A stretch of DNA of 64,000 nucleotides from a bacterium (lineage in GTDB: Bacteria > Krumholzibacteriota > Krumholzibacteriia > LZORAL124-64-63). Both the position numbers and the translations under genes were made by a program. Location: positions 930,001-994,000 of the forward strand of contig JADJQR010000001.1 of the NCBI GenBank assembly GCA_016712675.1. Direction: 5' to 3'. Under the pieces are notes generated by a model, which ran no database searches, was not told the DNA's origin, and worked only from the letters and a program-made list of their open reading frames with translations. Shown here one piece after another: positions 16,765 to 24,112 of the stretch; within the stretch, counting starts at the first letter, position 1, and the number at the start of each line of letters is the position of its first letter.

Positions 16765-17559
16765 ATGAAGCGTTTCAGCAAGCTCATCATCGCGGTCGCG
16801 CTGTTCGCGCTGGCCGCCGGCTCGGCTCTGGCAACCCCGGTTCCCAGTACGGCCGTCGTGATCCCGCGCGTGTTCAACGACGCGCCGTTCTCGGTCCTGG
16901 TCGTCGACAACAGCTACCCGTCGCTGATCGAGATCTCCGACACCTGCGTGGTGCCGGCCGGCTGGGCCAACCTGCACGTGTGGCGCTTCTCGAACGACGG
17001 CGTCAGCGCCCTTGACTTCCTCAACGGCGACGGCTTCGCGATCAGCGCCGACGTCAAGATCTCGGGCACCGCCAATGGCGAGGCCGGCATGCAGATCGCG
17101 CCCTGGTGGAGCGAGGCGGACGGCCGCTTCAACATCCGCACCCCGGACGGCGAAGTCGCGGTGTTCGGCGGGCGGCTGCCGTTCTACTCGTTCACGGCCA
17201 ATCACGGCAAGAGCTACGTCAAGGACACCTGGGTGCGCCTGTCGATGGTCTACCGTCCGACCAACCAGATGAACGCCACCAATCCGGCCACCATCGAGTA
17301 CATCTACGACGATGGCTCGCCGGTCAGCAGCGGCGAGCTGCCGTTCGACGAGGGCAACCCGTCCGAGGATCCCCCGCACGGCCTGTGGGGCCTCCTGAAC
17401 CCGGCCCACGCCGGCGGCTACATGCAGTTCAACAACATGTCCGGCTCGGCGGACCTGACCCTGGTCGGTTCGTGGTCGGAGATCTCGTTCCAGGACCTCG
17501 GTACGGTCGTGGCGAACGAGGAGTCGACCTGGGGTGGCGTCAAGGCGCTGTTCCGGTAG
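16765..17559 (+). CDS. Secreted protein of unknown function, tandem paralogue 1
   Basis: 264 residues; I do not recognise the family. A signal peptide (LIIAVALFALAAGSALA) is followed by a compact domain with many aromatic and polar residues. The core (PWWSEADGRFNIRTPDGEV, then LPFYSFTANHGKSYVK) is nearly identical in the two following copies. It looks like a single beta-rich, possibly lectin- or laminin-G-like fold. The protein ends STWGGVKALFR, a tail shared by all three copies. The ATG at 16765 has AGGAG seven bases upstream; an ATG at 16750 in frame is less well placed. It is followed by its own terminator. The upstream operator core ties it to the LacI-type regulator of the glucan locus. 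Confidence 0.8.
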   Translation: MKRFSKLIIAVALFALAAGSALATPVPSTAVVIPRVFNDAPFSVLVVDNSYPSLIEISDTCVVPAGWANLHVWRFSNDGVSALDFLNGDGFAISADVKISGTANGEAGMQIAPWWSEADGRFNIRTPDGEVAVFGGRLPFYSFTANHGKSYVKDTWVRLSMVYRPTNQMNATNPATIEYIYDDGSPVSSGELPFDEGNPSEDPPHGLWGLLNPAHAGGYMQFNNMSGSADLTLVGSWSEISFQDLGTVVANEESTWGGVKALFR

Positions 17560-17585
17560 GTGCTCCGGGGTCCTAGGGGAAAAGG

Positions 17586-17617
17586 GGAGGGCTCGGCCAA
17601 GGCCGAGCCCTCCTTTG
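17586..17617 (+). terminator. Terminator after paralogue 1
   Basis: GGAGGGCTCGGCC (17586-17598) pairs perfectly with 17601-17613 and is followed by TTTG, 26 bases after the stop codon. Confidence 0.8.
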
Positions 17618-17693
17618 TTCGGTGGCCGAACGGACAAGGCGTCAGAAATACTCACTGTTTCATGGATTTCATCGCATCTTTTGAGGCCGAAAG

Positions 17694-17701
17694 TGTATAA
17701 T
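17694..17701 (+). promoter_or_regulatory. -10 region (TGTATAAT) of paralogue 2
   Basis: TGTATAAT contains a perfect TATAAT at 17696-17701, about 110 bases before the ATG at 17812, in an AT-richer patch. No good -35 is visible. The same octamer occurs upstream of paralogue 3. Confidence 0.6.
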
Positions 17702-17811
17702 CCTGAATGGTATCCGACCCAAGCGGGTCGGGGCAGGAGAGGCGTTCGCCCGGTCGTTGTCATGCCGGGGCATGTCGCCACCTCGCCGGTTCCCGTCAAA
17801 GGAGCAGCAGC

Positions 17812-18609
17812 ATGACCCGTTTCGCCAAGCTTGCCATCGTCGTCGCCCTGGCGACGCTTTCTGCCGGCGCGGCCTTCGCCGCCGGCGTGCCCAACTCGGC
17901 CGTCGTGATCCCGCGCGTGTTCAACGACGCGCCGTTCTCGGTCCTGACCGTCGACAACAGCTACCCTTCGCTGATCAGCTTCACCGATGAAGTCGTGCAG
18001 CCCGCCGGCTGGGCCAACCTGCACGTGTGGCGCCTGTCGCAGGACGGCATGTCGCCGATGGAGTTCGGTAACCTCGACGGCTTCGCGGTCGGCGCCAGCG
18101 TCCGTATCTCGGGCGACGGCAACGGCGAGGCGGGCATGCAGATCACCCCGTGGTGGAGCGAGGCGGACGGCCGCTTCAACATCCGCACCCCGGACGGCGA
18201 AGTCGCGTGCTTCGGCGGGCGCCTGCCGTTCTACTCGTTCACCGCGAACCACGGCAAGAGCTACGTCAAGGGCACCTGGGTGCACCTGACGATGATCTAC
18301 CGTCCGACCAACGACATGGACGCCACCAACCCGGCGACCATCGAGTACATCTACGATGACGGCATCCCCGTCAGCAGCGGCCAGCTCCCGTTCGACGAGG
18401 GCAACCCGTCCGAGGATCCCCCGCACGGCCTGTGGGGCATCCTGAACTACGCGCACGCGGGCGGCTACATGCAGTACAACAACATGGTCGGCCAGCCGGC
18501 CGGCACGGCGATGACCACCGAGTTCTGCAGCTTCACGTTCGTGGACCTGGGTGCTGTGGTGTCGACCGAGGAGTCGAGCTGGGGCGGCGTCAAGGCTCTG
18601 TTCCGGTAG
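17812..18609 (+). CDS. Secreted protein of unknown function, tandem paralogue 2
   Basis: 265 residues, closely similar to its neighbours at 16765 and 19007. It has a signal peptide (LAIVVALATLSAGAAFA), then the conserved start GVPNSAVVIPRVFNDAPFSV, the central PWWSEADGRFNIRTPDGEV block and the C-terminal SSWGGVKALFR. Compared with copy 1, the mid-region is closer to copy 3 (VQPAGWANLHVWRLSQDG, NDMDATNPATIEYIYDDGI). Cysteines at several places (for example in EVACFGG and TEFCSFTF) differ between copies. GGAG lies eight bases before the ATG. It has its own -10 box and terminator, so the copies can be expressed separately. Function unknown. Confidence 0.8.
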   Translation: MTRFAKLAIVVALATLSAGAAFAAGVPNSAVVIPRVFNDAPFSVLTVDNSYPSLISFTDEVVQPAGWANLHVWRLSQDGMSPMEFGNLDGFAVGASVRISGDGNGEAGMQITPWWSEADGRFNIRTPDGEVACFGGRLPFYSFTANHGKSYVKGTWVHLTMIYRPTNDMDATNPATIEYIYDDGIPVSSGQLPFDEGNPSEDPPHGLWGILNYAHAGGYMQYNNMVGQPAGTAMTTEFCSFTFVDLGAVVSTEESSWGGVKALFR

Positions 18610-18634
18610 ACCTGACGTTCCGTACCTCACTGCG

Positions 18635-18669
18635 GCGGGCCGTCTTCCCCCGGGAAGGCGGCCCGCGTT
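18635..18669 (+). terminator. Terminator after paralogue 2
   Basis: 18635-18649 pairs with 18652-18666 over 15 base pairs (one G-U), with a short CC loop, followed by GTTT. Its GGGCCGTCTTCC arm recurs in the hairpin at 19823-19854. Confidence 0.75.
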
Positions 18670-18881
18670 TCTGCAGGTCGGCTTCCCGGCGGGTTGGCGC
18701 CGGCTGAAGCCAGCCGCCCGATGCGAATTGATGAATCATATTTCTGATCGGGTCATGATCGAACGGAATCGGTCGTGTTATTATACTATTGCGGAACAAC
18801 AGGTTGCGACTTGATGACTGCCTGGCCTCCGCACGGCGCCGTCCGGCAGAGCACATTTCGTGCTCCGGACGGTCCCGACAG

Positions 18882-18889
18882 TGTATAAT
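18882..18889 (+). promoter_or_regulatory. -10 region (TGTATAAT) of paralogue 3
   Basis: TATAAT at 18884-18889 preceded by TG, about 118 bases before the ATG at 19007. The spacing and sequence match the box upstream of paralogue 2. No convincing -35 is present. Confidence 0.6.
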
Positions 18890-19006
18890 CGATAACATTC
18901 GACCGCTCAGCAGAGCCGGTCGCGGCATCGATCTGGCTCGCCGGACGGCGTGTCGCCCCTGTCGATCAACGGTTCGGTCACCCGTACCACCGCCAAGGAG
19001 TCATCC

Positions 19007-19804
19007 ATGAGGAATTTCGCCAAGCTGATCATCACCATCGCCCTGGTGGCCATGGCTGCGGGATCGGCGCTGGCCGTCGGCGTGCCCAACTCGGCCGTCG
19101 TCATCCCGCGCGTGTTCAACGACGCCCCGTTCTCGGTCCTCACCGTCCAGAACCTGTACCCGACCGGCATCTGCTTCACCGACGAAGTGGTGCAGCCCGC
19201 CGGCTGGGCCAACCTGCACGTGTGGCGCCTGTCGCAGGACGGCGTGTCGCCGATGGAGTTCGCCAACAACGACGGCTTCGCGGTCGGCGCCAGCGTCCGC
19301 GTGTCGGGCGACGGCAACGGCGAGGCGGGTCTGCAGATCACCCCGTGGTGGAGCGAGGCGGACGGCCGCTTCAACATCCGCACCCCGGACGGCGAAGTGG
19401 CCGTGTTCGGCGGGCGCCTGCCGTTCTACTCGTTCACCGCGAACCACGGCAAGAGCTACGTCAAGGGCACCTGGGTGCACCTGACGATGATCTACCGTCC
19501 GACCAACGACATGGACGCCACCAACCCGGCAACCATCGAGTACATCTACGACGACGGCATCGCGGTCAGCAGCGGCCAGCTGCCGTTCGACGAGGGCAAC
19601 CCGTCCGAGGATCCGCCGCACGGCCTGTGGGGCATCCTGAACTACGCGCATGCGGGCGGCTACATGCAGTACAACAACATGGTCGGCCAGCCGGCCGGCA
19701 CGCAGATGAAGACCGAGTTCTGCGGCTTCACGTTCGTGGACCTCGGGGCGGTCGTGTCGATCGAGGCGTCGACGTGGGGTGACGTCAAGGCGCTGTTCCG
19801 GTGA
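19007..19804 (+). CDS. Secreted protein of unknown function, tandem paralogue 3
   Basis: 265 residues with a signal peptide (LIITIALVAMAAGSALA), the shared core blocks and a C-terminus of STWGDVKALFR. It is most like paralogue 2. AAGGAG lies seven bases before the ATG at 19007. The stop is TGA whereas copies 1 and 2 end in TAG. The TGA directly abuts the left inverted repeat of the IS110-type element, so the original stop and 3' region may have been displaced by insertion. The protein itself appears intact. Function unknown; context suggests a role at the cell surface together with the upstream glucan genes. Confidence 0.8.
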   Translation: MRNFAKLIITIALVAMAAGSALAVGVPNSAVVIPRVFNDAPFSVLTVQNLYPTGICFTDEVVQPAGWANLHVWRLSQDGVSPMEFANNDGFAVGASVRVSGDGNGEAGLQITPWWSEADGRFNIRTPDGEVAVFGGRLPFYSFTANHGKSYVKGTWVHLTMIYRPTNDMDATNPATIEYIYDDGIAVSSGQLPFDEGNPSEDPPHGLWGILNYAHAGGYMQYNNMVGQPAGTQMKTEFCGFTFVDLGAVVSIEASTWGDVKALFR

Positions 19805-19822
19805 TATGGAGTGACCCAAGTC

Positions 19823-19854
19823 AAGGGCCGTCTTCCGTCAGGGAGGCGGCCCTT
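19823..19854 (+). terminator. Terminator-like hairpin behind paralogue 3
   Basis: A 14-bp stem (19823-19836 with 19841-19854, two G-U pairs) around GTCA. It shares GGGCCGTCTTCC with the terminator of paralogue 2. It lies 19 bases after the stop of paralogue 3 but inside the interval bounded by the 12-base IS repeats. Confidence 0.6.
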
Positions 19855-20115
19855 CCCTTATCGGTTCAAGGCCACGACGGTCGGGGAGGGCGGACGAGGC
19901 AGGACGCTTCGACGACGTGTCACTCTGATATTCGCGGGTTGCGCCGGCGCACCGGTGCCGTGCCGCATGACCGTGCTCCGTCGGGAGGTACCGCTGTCTA
20001 GCATCGCGAGTCTGGACTGTTCGGCCCAGTCGCTTACCGATAACGCGGGTTCTCCGGATCGTGCCTGTTCTCATCCGCCGTCTCCGACCGCCGATCCCGG
20101 GGTTCTGGTTCAGGC
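19855..20115 (-). ncRNA. Non-coding 3' end of the IS element; possible bridge-RNA region
   Basis: 261 bases 3' of the transposase with no open frame of coding character. In IS1111-type elements this is where the structured guide RNA is found. I did not work out a specific fold, so this is placement by analogy only. Confidence 0.3.
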
Positions 20116-21211
20116 CTAACTTGGCTGCGCCTCACGCAGCGTCTCCCACACGTACCCGATCAGCATCCGCGCGATGGCCACGACGATGGTGTTGTGGTGC
20201 TTGCTCTTGCCGACCAGCCGCCGGTACTGCGTACACAGCCGTTGCTGCGCCCGATCAGCCCGGGCGATCACCTGGGGTGGTTGCCCGCGCCGACGCTTGG
20301 CCAGCCTCACCCCCACCGCGGGCTTGTGCCGGTAGTGCCAGGCGGTCTCGATCAGCAGGCGCCGGACGTGGCGGTTGCCAGTCTTGGTGATCCCGCCTCG
20401 TCGTCGATGTTCGCCGCTGCTGTGCTCACTCGGCACGAGCCCGAGGTAGGCCATCAGTGCAGGCGCGGTCGGGAACCGGCGGACGTCGTGCAGCTCGGCG
20501 GCCAGGGACAGGGCGGTGACCGTGTCGATACCGCGGAAGCAGCGAAGGTGAGCCACCGGTTCGCGGTACGGGTCCTGCGCGGCCACGGCGGCCAGTTGCT
20601 CGTCCAGAGCCGCAACCCGGGCCTCGTGCTGTTCGAGGGCCAGCATGTAGTCCTCGAACACGACCTGGTCGGCGGCCCGGGAGAACTTCAATCCGTGCAG
20701 CCACGTATGGTGCCTCTGCGACCACTGGTTGCCGTCATGGAAGACCAGCGACCGGCGCAGCAGGAACTTGCCGAGGCGCTGCCGTGAGCGCACCAGGTCC
20801 AGCTGCGCATCCTCCCGGCACCGGCACAGATCCCGGACCGACTCCTCGTCCTCGGTCGGGGGGTGCACCGCGGTCAGCAGCCCCGCGGCATGCAGATGGG
20901 CCAGCTTACGGGCGTCCCGGTGGTCGGTCTTGACCCGGTCCCCGTGGCGCACCGGGATCAGGGACGGCGCGGCGATCATGCAATCGATCCCTTCCCCCCT
21001 GGAGTTGCCGCTGCAGGCCGTAGCCCGTGGGGCCGGCCTCGTACACACATCGCAACGGCGCGTGCGGCTTGAGCTTGCGGATCAATCGCTTCAAGGCGGT
21101 CGGCTCGTTCGCCACCTCCCACTGCAGCACTTCCCCGGTCCCGGTCTGAAGCATCGCCACGGCAATCGTCCTCTTGTGCACATCCAGCCCGACGTAGGTT
21201 ATACTGCTCAT
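20116..21211 (-). pseudogene. IS110-family transposase, frameshifted
   Basis: The N-terminal DEDD part (YVGLDVHKRTIAVAML, then YEAGPTGYGLQRQLQG) runs from the ATG at 21211. The remainder (GIDCMIAAPSLIPVRHGDRVKTDHRDARK onward, in two stretches, then the Tnp20 domain with YLGLVPSEHSSGEHRRRGGITK) continues in another frame to 20116. The switch is at a run of six G on the coding strand (20994-20999). Five G would restore CAG GGG GAA and a normal protein of roughly 365 residues. GGGAG six bases before the ATG supports the start. Either the gene is inactivated, or the run is a sequencing error or a slippery site. The family call is firm. Confidence 0.85.
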
Positions 21212-21386
21212 CGCCGGCTCCCTTCGTCGCATGCGGCTCTGGCGCCTCGGCGCTAACCCGCGACTGCGGTGCTTGCCACCCGGCCGCCATCGTCTACCAC
21301 CTGAACGACAGTGGCGACGTTACGACAAGGGGGCCGGTCACTCCATAGGGTCTAGGGTTGCCGATACCCGACGAGACAATGGCGAA

Positions 21387-21416
21387 GGGCCCGGCGGGAA
21401 CCCCGCCGGGCCCCTT
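21387..21416. terminator. Bidirectional hairpin between IS element and kinase gene
   Basis: GGGCCCGGCGGG (21387-21398) pairs perfectly with 21402-21413 around three bases. It lies 33 bases 3' of the histidine kinase stop and could also be the original terminator of paralogue 3 before IS insertion. T-runs are short on both sides. Confidence 0.6.
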
Positions 21417-21448
21417 GTCATGCGTGGTCAATCAACGACCGCTGCGGC

Positions 21449-22798
21449 TCAGCAGATCAGGACGTCATCTTCCTTGGTCGGCAGCGGCAGCAGGATCCGG
21501 AACGTGGAGCCGCGCCCGGGGGCGCTTTCGACCTCGATGCGCCCGCCATGGTCGGTCACGATGCCGTGGCTGATGGAGAGCCCCAATCCAGTGCCCTTGC
21601 CGACGTCCTTGGTCGTGTAGAAGGGCTCGAAGATCCTGGAGATTGTCTCGGGCGTCATGCCGCAGCCGGTGTCCGTGATGGCGAGTTCGGCTTCCTCCGC
21701 GTTGGCGCGCGTGCAGATGGTGATCGTGCCCTGCGCGGACCCGATGGCGTGCGCCGCGTTGACCAGGATATTCATGATCACCTGGTTGATCCGGCCGCCG
21801 TGCCCGACCATCGGCGGGATCTCGCCCAGGTCCTTCGCGACGGTGCACGAGTACTTCAGCTCGTTCCAGACCAGGCGAATCATGGATTCGACGCACTCGT
21901 TCAGGTCGTAGGGCTTGCGCTGCAGGGAGTCGTCGCGCGCGAAGCTCTTGAGGTTCTGCACGATCTCAGTCACGCGCGTGGTGCCCTCAACCGATTCGCG
22001 CAGCACGGCGTCGATGTCCGAGAGCACGAAGTCGAGGTCCTCGTCGTCCGTGATCTCCCGGATTCGCTCCCCGAGTTCCGCCCGTCTGGGCTCACCGGCC
22101 TCCAGTTCATCGCGTTCGCGGTACAGCACGAGCAGCGTCCGCATGGTCTCGATGTACTCGGAGATCGTGGCCAGGTTGCTGGTGACGTAGCCGATGGGAT
22201 TGTTGATCTCGTGGGCGACGCCGGCCGCCAGCTGGCCGATGCTGGCCAGCTTCTCCGACTGCACGATGGCATCGCGCTGATCGTGCAGCTGGCGCAGGGC
22301 GCTTTCGAGCTGCCGATTCGCTCGCCTCAACTCCTCCTGAACCGCCGACAGGTCGCTGATGTCCATGAAGCTGAGGACCGCCGCGTCGCGATCGGGCATC
22401 CGCAGGGCCGTGGCCGAGAGGATCACCGGGGCGACGCTGGCGTCGCGCCGACGCAACTCGCTCTGGTGCCGCAGGATGGTGCCGGCTCCCTCGCGCAGCC
22501 GTTCGCAAAGGCAGGCCACGCCGCAGGCGGCGGCGTCGCGGCCGACAAGCTCATCCTCGCCGAAGCCCAGGATCGCGGCGGCCGCCTGGTTGGCATCGAG
22601 GATCCGGCAGGTGGCGGTGTCGACGATCACCAGGCCGGTCTGGGCGACATGGAACAGCGAGCGCGAATAGCTCTCGCTGGCCTCGAGATCGCGCAGGGCC
22701 CTCAGGTGGCGCGAGCGCTCGATCGCGACCGCAGGCTGCGCGGCTTCCGTGTCGTACGGCGCCTCGCAGTCTGTCTCGGCGTCGATTCTGTTCCTCAT
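21449..22798 (-). CDS. PAS-domain sensor histidine kinase
   Basis: 449 residues, no membrane segment, so a cytoplasmic sensor. One PAS domain (about 44-150), a coiled linker, a HisKA-type dimerisation domain with phospho-acceptor His196 (GQLAAGVAHEINNPIGYV), and a HATPase domain (about 310-440) with N-box, DTGCGMTPE, FEPFYTTK and GTGLGLSISHGIV. An insertion between H-box and ATPase (about 215-270) is shared with the kinase at 62291. It is divergent from the response regulator with degenerate HD-GYP at 22913, a likely partner. The start at 22798 lies next to the divergent promoter region. Confidence 0.9.
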   Translation of the reverse strand: MRNRIDAETDCEAPYDTEAAQPAVAIERSRHLRALRDLEASESYSRSLFHVAQTGLVIVDTATCRILDANQAAAAILGFGEDELVGRDAAACGVACLCERLREGAGTILRHQSELRRRDASVAPVILSATALRMPDRDAAVLSFMDISDLSAVQEELRRANRQLESALRQLHDQRDAIVQSEKLASIGQLAAGVAHEINNPIGYVTSNLATISEYIETMRTLLVLYRERDELEAGEPRRAELGERIREITDDEDLDFVLSDIDAVLRESVEGTTRVTEIVQNLKSFARDDSLQRKPYDLNECVESMIRLVWNELKYSCTVAKDLGEIPPMVGHGGRINQVIMNILVNAAHAIGSAQGTITICTRANAEEAELAITDTGCGMTPETISRIFEPFYTTKDVGKGTGLGLSISHGIVTDHGGRIEVESAPGRGSTFRILLPLPTKEDDVLIC

Positions 22799-22912
22799 GT
22801 TCCTCCCACCGGTCGGGTGGTCTTGCCCTCAAGTCATCGACTGCCGCGACCGAAACCTGAGGACAACACGAAGATCGCACGGGCAGAGTCTGCCCAGTGC
22901 CGGGAGTGTCAG

Positions 22913-24112
22913 TTGAAGCCGCCTCTGCCGCGCGTCCTCTGTGTGGACGACGAACCGCGAATCCTGACTGCGATCGAGCGCAACTTGCGCGGTGTGTTGG
23001 ACTTGGCGGTGGCCGGAGGCGGCGCCGAGGCCCTGGCCAGGCTGCGCGGGGCGACGGCGCCGTACGCCGTCGTCGTCGCCGACATGAGGATGCCGGAGAT
23101 GAACGGCATCGCGCTCCTGGCGCAGGTCCGGCGGGAGTTCCCCGACACGACGCGCATCCTGCTGACCGGCTACGCCGACCTGGAATCCGTCGTGCAGGCG
23201 GTCAACGAGGGGCACATCTTCCGCTTCCTGGGCAAGCCGTGCTCCACCACGGTGCTGCTGGATGCGATCCGCGCCGGCGTGCGCCAGCACGAACTGGTGA
23301 CCAGCGAGAAGGTGCTGCTCGAGCAGACCGTGCGCGGCAGCATCGACGCCCTGGTGGGCGTCCTGGCGCTGGCCAGCCCGACGTTGTTCGGGCGCGCCTC
23401 GCGGATCAAGCACCTGGCCCGGCTGCTGGGCGAGGCCAGCGGGGTCCCGGACCTCTGGCAGGTGGAGATGGCGGCGCAGCTGGCGCAGATCGGGCGCATC
23501 ACGCTGCCCGACACCACGGCCGCGAAGCTGGCCAGCGGCGAGGCGCTGACGGAAGCCGAGTCGGAGATGATCGGGCGCATGCCGGTGGTGACGCGCAACA
23601 TCGTCGGGGGCCTGCCGCGACTGGAGCCGGTGCTGGAGATCATCGACCACATCGACCTGAGGTACGACGGCTCCGGGTCGCCACGCCGCGCGCCCGTCGG
23701 CGAGGACATCCCGCCCGGGGCCCGCGTGCTGAAGCTGGCCGGGCGCATCGAGGAACTGCGCGCCCGCGGCTATTCGACCCGGCGTGTCCTGGACTCGTTG
23801 CGGGTCGAGGAGGGCGCCTACGATCCGGCGCTGCTGAAGGCCTACGTCGAACGCGCCGACACGGCCGGCGACGAGGCGGGCCCGCGCGGCATCACGCTGC
23901 TGGAGTTGCGGATCGGGATGCGCATGGTGGAACCCGTCCGGGCCCGGACGGGCATGCTCCTGGTCGCCGCGGGCCAGGAAGTGACGGAGAGCCTGCTGAG
24001 CCGCATCCAGAACTACCACGCGACGGTGGGGCTGGAGTTGCCGCTGTGGGTGGCGCCGCCCGAGGACGAAGCCGAGACCTCAGTCGTTGCCAGACCGCAG
24101 TTCGCCCTGTGA
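22913..24112 (+). CDS. Response regulator fused to degenerate HD-GYP domain
   Basis: 399 residues. The receiver (1-120) has phospho-acceptor Asp57 in VVVADMRMPEMNG and the YRFxGKP-like element FRFLGKPCS typical of RpfG-like regulators. The second half follows HD-GYP order, but the metal-binding signature is broken. Where LHDIGK is expected it has LAQIGR (HD to AQ), and the HH(E)xxDGxGYP site reads HIDLRYDGSGSP. It is therefore unlikely to hydrolyse cyclic di-GMP and may bind it or a partner. I use the TTG at 22913, which has GGGAG six bases before it; no ATG is available in frame. It ends 33 bases inside the 3' end of the convergent HDOD gene. Confidence 0.82.
   Translation: MKPPLPRVLCVDDEPRILTAIERNLRGVLDLAVAGGGAEALARLRGATAPYAVVVADMRMPEMNGIALLAQVRREFPDTTRILLTGYADLESVVQAVNEGHIFRFLGKPCSTTVLLDAIRAGVRQHELVTSEKVLLEQTVRGSIDALVGVLALASPTLFGRASRIKHLARLLGEASGVPDLWQVEMAAQLAQIGRITLPDTTAAKLASGEALTEAESEMIGRMPVVTRNIVGGLPRLEPVLEIIDHIDLRYDGSGSPRRAPVGEDIPPGARVLKLAGRIEELRARGYSTRRVLDSLRVEEGAYDPALLKAYVERADTAGDEAGPRGITLLELRIGMRMVEPVRARTGMLLVAAGQEVTESLLSRIQNYHATVGLELPLWVAPPEDEAETSVVARPQFAL

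Larger units (their letters stand above)
18610..19006 (+). other. AT-richer intergenic region before paralogue 3
   Basis: About 400 bases without a gene. It holds the terminator of paralogue 2 and then a stretch much richer in A and T than the surroundings, including TTATTATACTATTG at about 18776-18789 and TGTATAAT at 18882-18889. It is probably a regulatory region; I see no open frame with coding character. Confidence 0.5.
19805..21347 (-). mobile_element. IS110-family element (IS1111-like)
   Basis: The element carries a DEDD-type transposase on the minus strand. TATGGAGTGACC (19805-19816) and its exact reverse complement (21336-21347) flank the gene. Subterminal inverted repeats of about this length are typical of the IS1111 branch, as is a long non-coding stretch 3' of the gene (here about 310 bases), where the guide (bridge) RNA would be encoded. 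The left boundary is uncertain. A hairpin at 19823-19854, inside the proposed element, closely resembles the terminator of paralogue 2 and might be host DNA. In that case the element would start further right. Confidence 0.65.

Noticed and set aside
16744-18630. Minus-strand open frame of 628 codons running across paralogues 1 and 2
   Set aside because: It arises because both paralogues share a stop-free antisense frame; it crosses a terminator and a promoter and has no motif.
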